NCBI GenBank assembly: GCA_900318645.1
Contig: ONLH01000023.1
Span: forward strand, 46,867-110,866
Reading direction: 5' to 3'
DNA length: 64,000 bases
From: an uncultured Prevotellaceae bacterium
GTDB taxonomy: Bacteria; Bacteroidota; Bacteroidia; Bacteroidales; Muribaculaceae
Part shown: positions 62,933-64,000 of the stretch, piece by piece
Numbering within the stretch: position 1 is the stretch's first letter
How the letters are laid out: the number at the start of each line of letters is the position of its first letter
Position numbers and translations under genes: made by a program
The notes under the pieces: generated by a model
What the model saw: the letters and a program-made list of their open reading frames with translations, nothing else
Told to the model about the DNA's origin: nothing
Database searches by the model: none

Positions 62933-63712
62933 ATGCAGACTGTACTATTCCACTCAACGATATATGGACCCATCCACAGCCGCCGGCTGGGAATGTCCCT
63001 CGGCATCAATCTCATGCCCAACGACGGCAAGATCTGTTCTTTTGACTGTCTCTATTGTGAGGCTGGATTCAATGCCCAGGGACCTGGCAAAGATGGTGTG
63101 CCCACCCGTGAAGCTGTCAAGAAGCAACTCAAGCGCAAACTCACCGAGATGAAGGAAGCAGGCCAGACACTCGACGTCATCACCTTCTCGGGTAATGGTG
63201 AGCCTACCTTGCACCCCGAGTTCCAAAAGGTGGTCGAGGACGTCCTGCGATTACGCACAGAATTCTTCCCCGATGCCAAGGTGTCGGTGCTGAGTAATTC
63301 TACGATGGCTGGAAAACCTGCTGTTGCCGAAGCACTCCTCAAGGTGGACAATAACATCCTCAAGCTTGACAGCGCTATACCTCACACCTTCATTGCCATC
63401 AACCGCCCTACTTCGCCCAATTGCTTACCCGACGGCGTGATTGCCGACCTCAAGAAGTTTAACGGCCAGTGCGTGGTGCAGACCATCATGATACGCGGCG
63501 AGTATGACGGCGTGAAATTTGACAATACGACTGATGAGGAACTGGACGCCCTGTTGCGAGCCTATCTTGAGATCCGGCCGCGTGAAGTCATGCTCTACAG
63601 CATCGACCGCAAGACGCCTGCCGAGAACCTTGAGAAAGTTTCCAAGGAGGAGATGGAACGCATTGCTGAGCGTTTCCGTAAAGCCGGCTTGAAGGTTCAG
63701 GTCAACGCGTGA
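62933..63712 (+). CDS. Radical SAM protein
   Basis: A 259-aa protein with the radical SAM cluster motif CSFDCLYC (C35, C39, C42). SGNGEPTLHPEF is the SAM-contacting GNGEPT strand. IRGEYDGVKFDN and LYSIDRKTPAENLEK follow. It resembles the wyosine-type/'radical SAM domain protein' group that is widespread in anaerobes, with no auxiliary cluster domain visible. Substrate unknown. It is preceded by an AACTGA-type repeat spacer. Confidence 0.87.
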   Translation: MQTVLFHSTIYGPIHSRRLGMSLGINLMPNDGKICSFDCLYCEAGFNAQGPGKDGVPTREAVKKQLKRKLTEMKEAGQTLDVITFSGNGEPTLHPEFQKVVEDVLRLRTEFFPDAKVSVLSNSTMAGKPAVAEALLKVDNNILKLDSAIPHTFIAINRPTSPNCLPDGVIADLKKFNGQCVVQTIMIRGEYDGVKFDNTTDEELDALLRAYLEIRPREVMLYSIDRKTPAENLEKVSKEEMERIAERFRKAGLKVQVNA

Positions 63713-63733
63713 TAGATTCACAAAACACATGGT

Positions 63734-63755
63734 GAGGTGGGGTAATGCCCGCCTC
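63734..63755 (+). terminator. Hairpin after the radical SAM gene
   Basis: GAGGTGGG and CCCGCCTC form an 8-bp stem (one G-U pair) around a 6-nt loop. The following T content is weak. Confidence 0.45.
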
Positions 63756-63830
63756 ATCTTGTATAAACAAAGATTGATGGCCTAAATCGGGTGACCGTTA
63801 CAACCCAACTAACCGTTTTCGGAGGTTTTG

Positions 63831-63869
63831 AGGCAAAAAACAGGCAAAAATGCCTATTTTTCGCCTTTT
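63831..63869 (+). terminator. Strong hairpin terminator
   Basis: Arms 63831-63846 and 63851-63866 (AGGCAAAAAACAGGCA with TGCCTATTTTTCGCCT) pair with two mismatches around a 4-nt loop, followed by TTT. Confidence 0.6.
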
Positions 63870-63912
63870 AATTCTTAATGTAGGTTAAATATTAAATTTT
63901 TCTAGGAAAATA

Positions 63913-63944
63913 TTTGGTCAGTTTCCGGAGCGGCTGTAATTTTG
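63913..63944 (+). promoter_or_regulatory. Promoter reading out of the window
   Basis: TTTG (63913-63916), 20 nt, then TAATTTTG (63937-63944). It serves a gene or RNA beyond the right edge. Confidence 0.55.
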
Positions 63945-64000
63945 CATCGCTTTTGCGGCTCACAAGATGTCAAATTGCGTGAGCGATTTTTTTGACGCCT

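Overview
The window comes from a Bacteroidales chromosome, probably a Prevotella- or Muribaculaceae-like gut commensal. The evidence is Bacteroidetes-type promoters (TTTG, 19-23 nt, TAnnTTTG), paired SusC/SusD genes, a hybrid sensor with an AraC output, a MiaB/DUF4254/GT9 housekeeping block, and dockerin-like tails on a protease and a glycosidase. Species cannot be fixed from sequence alone.

Layout. (1) 1-2609, minus strand: the 5' end of one M6-type secreted protein and a complete M6 metalloprotease, as tandem paralogs. (2) 3365-7932: parA, parB, a DUF5683 membrane protein and a LysM lytic transglycosylase, ending convergent with tcdA (7945-8688). (3) 8824-8906: a tRNA-Leu(CAA) whose acceptor stem does not pair, with a strong promoter. 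(4) About 8907-29200: an AT-rich accessory island with no visible integrase, rich in defence-type genes. Its first cassette is a WYL regulator, an 824-aa histidine kinase fused to a degenerate methyltransferase-like region, and a response regulator with an unknown output. Then come two AlbA_2/HATPase regulators, a PIF1-like helicase, a lipoprotein, an HNH protein overlapping a methyltransferase-HIT fusion, and finally a five-gene minus-strand operon (XRE regulator, DNA methyltransferase, unknown protein, AAA+ ATPase, PIN-like nuclease). (5) 29460-30458: a DUF3667 membrane protein. (6) 30731-55454: a fructan (levan-type) utilisation locus. (7) 55647-63712: miaB, DUF4254, two GT9 glycosyltransferases, an SDR epimerase, aroK, RNase HI, a conserved unknown protein and a radical SAM protein.

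The fructan locus has two susC/susD/surface-binding-protein/GH32 blocks, each behind a near-duplicate leader of about 400 nt. A fructose-type hybrid regulator stands upstream. An exo-acting GH32, an MFS sugar permease and a PfkB fructokinase close the locus. The logic is: surface endo-cleavage and capture, SusCD import, periplasmic exo-cleavage to fructose, inner-membrane uptake, phosphorylation. Two lesions stand out. The regulator has no HATPase catalytic domain, and a palindromic repeat sits in the coding sequence where that domain should be. The second susC has its signal peptide put out of frame by an apparent 25-nt deletion.

Best candidates for undescribed systems are the WYL / pseudo-methyltransferase kinase / response regulator cassette (9730-14313) and the XRE / methyltransferase / unknown / AAA+ / PIN operon (23851-28704). 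Neither matches a named defence system I can identify from sequence alone.
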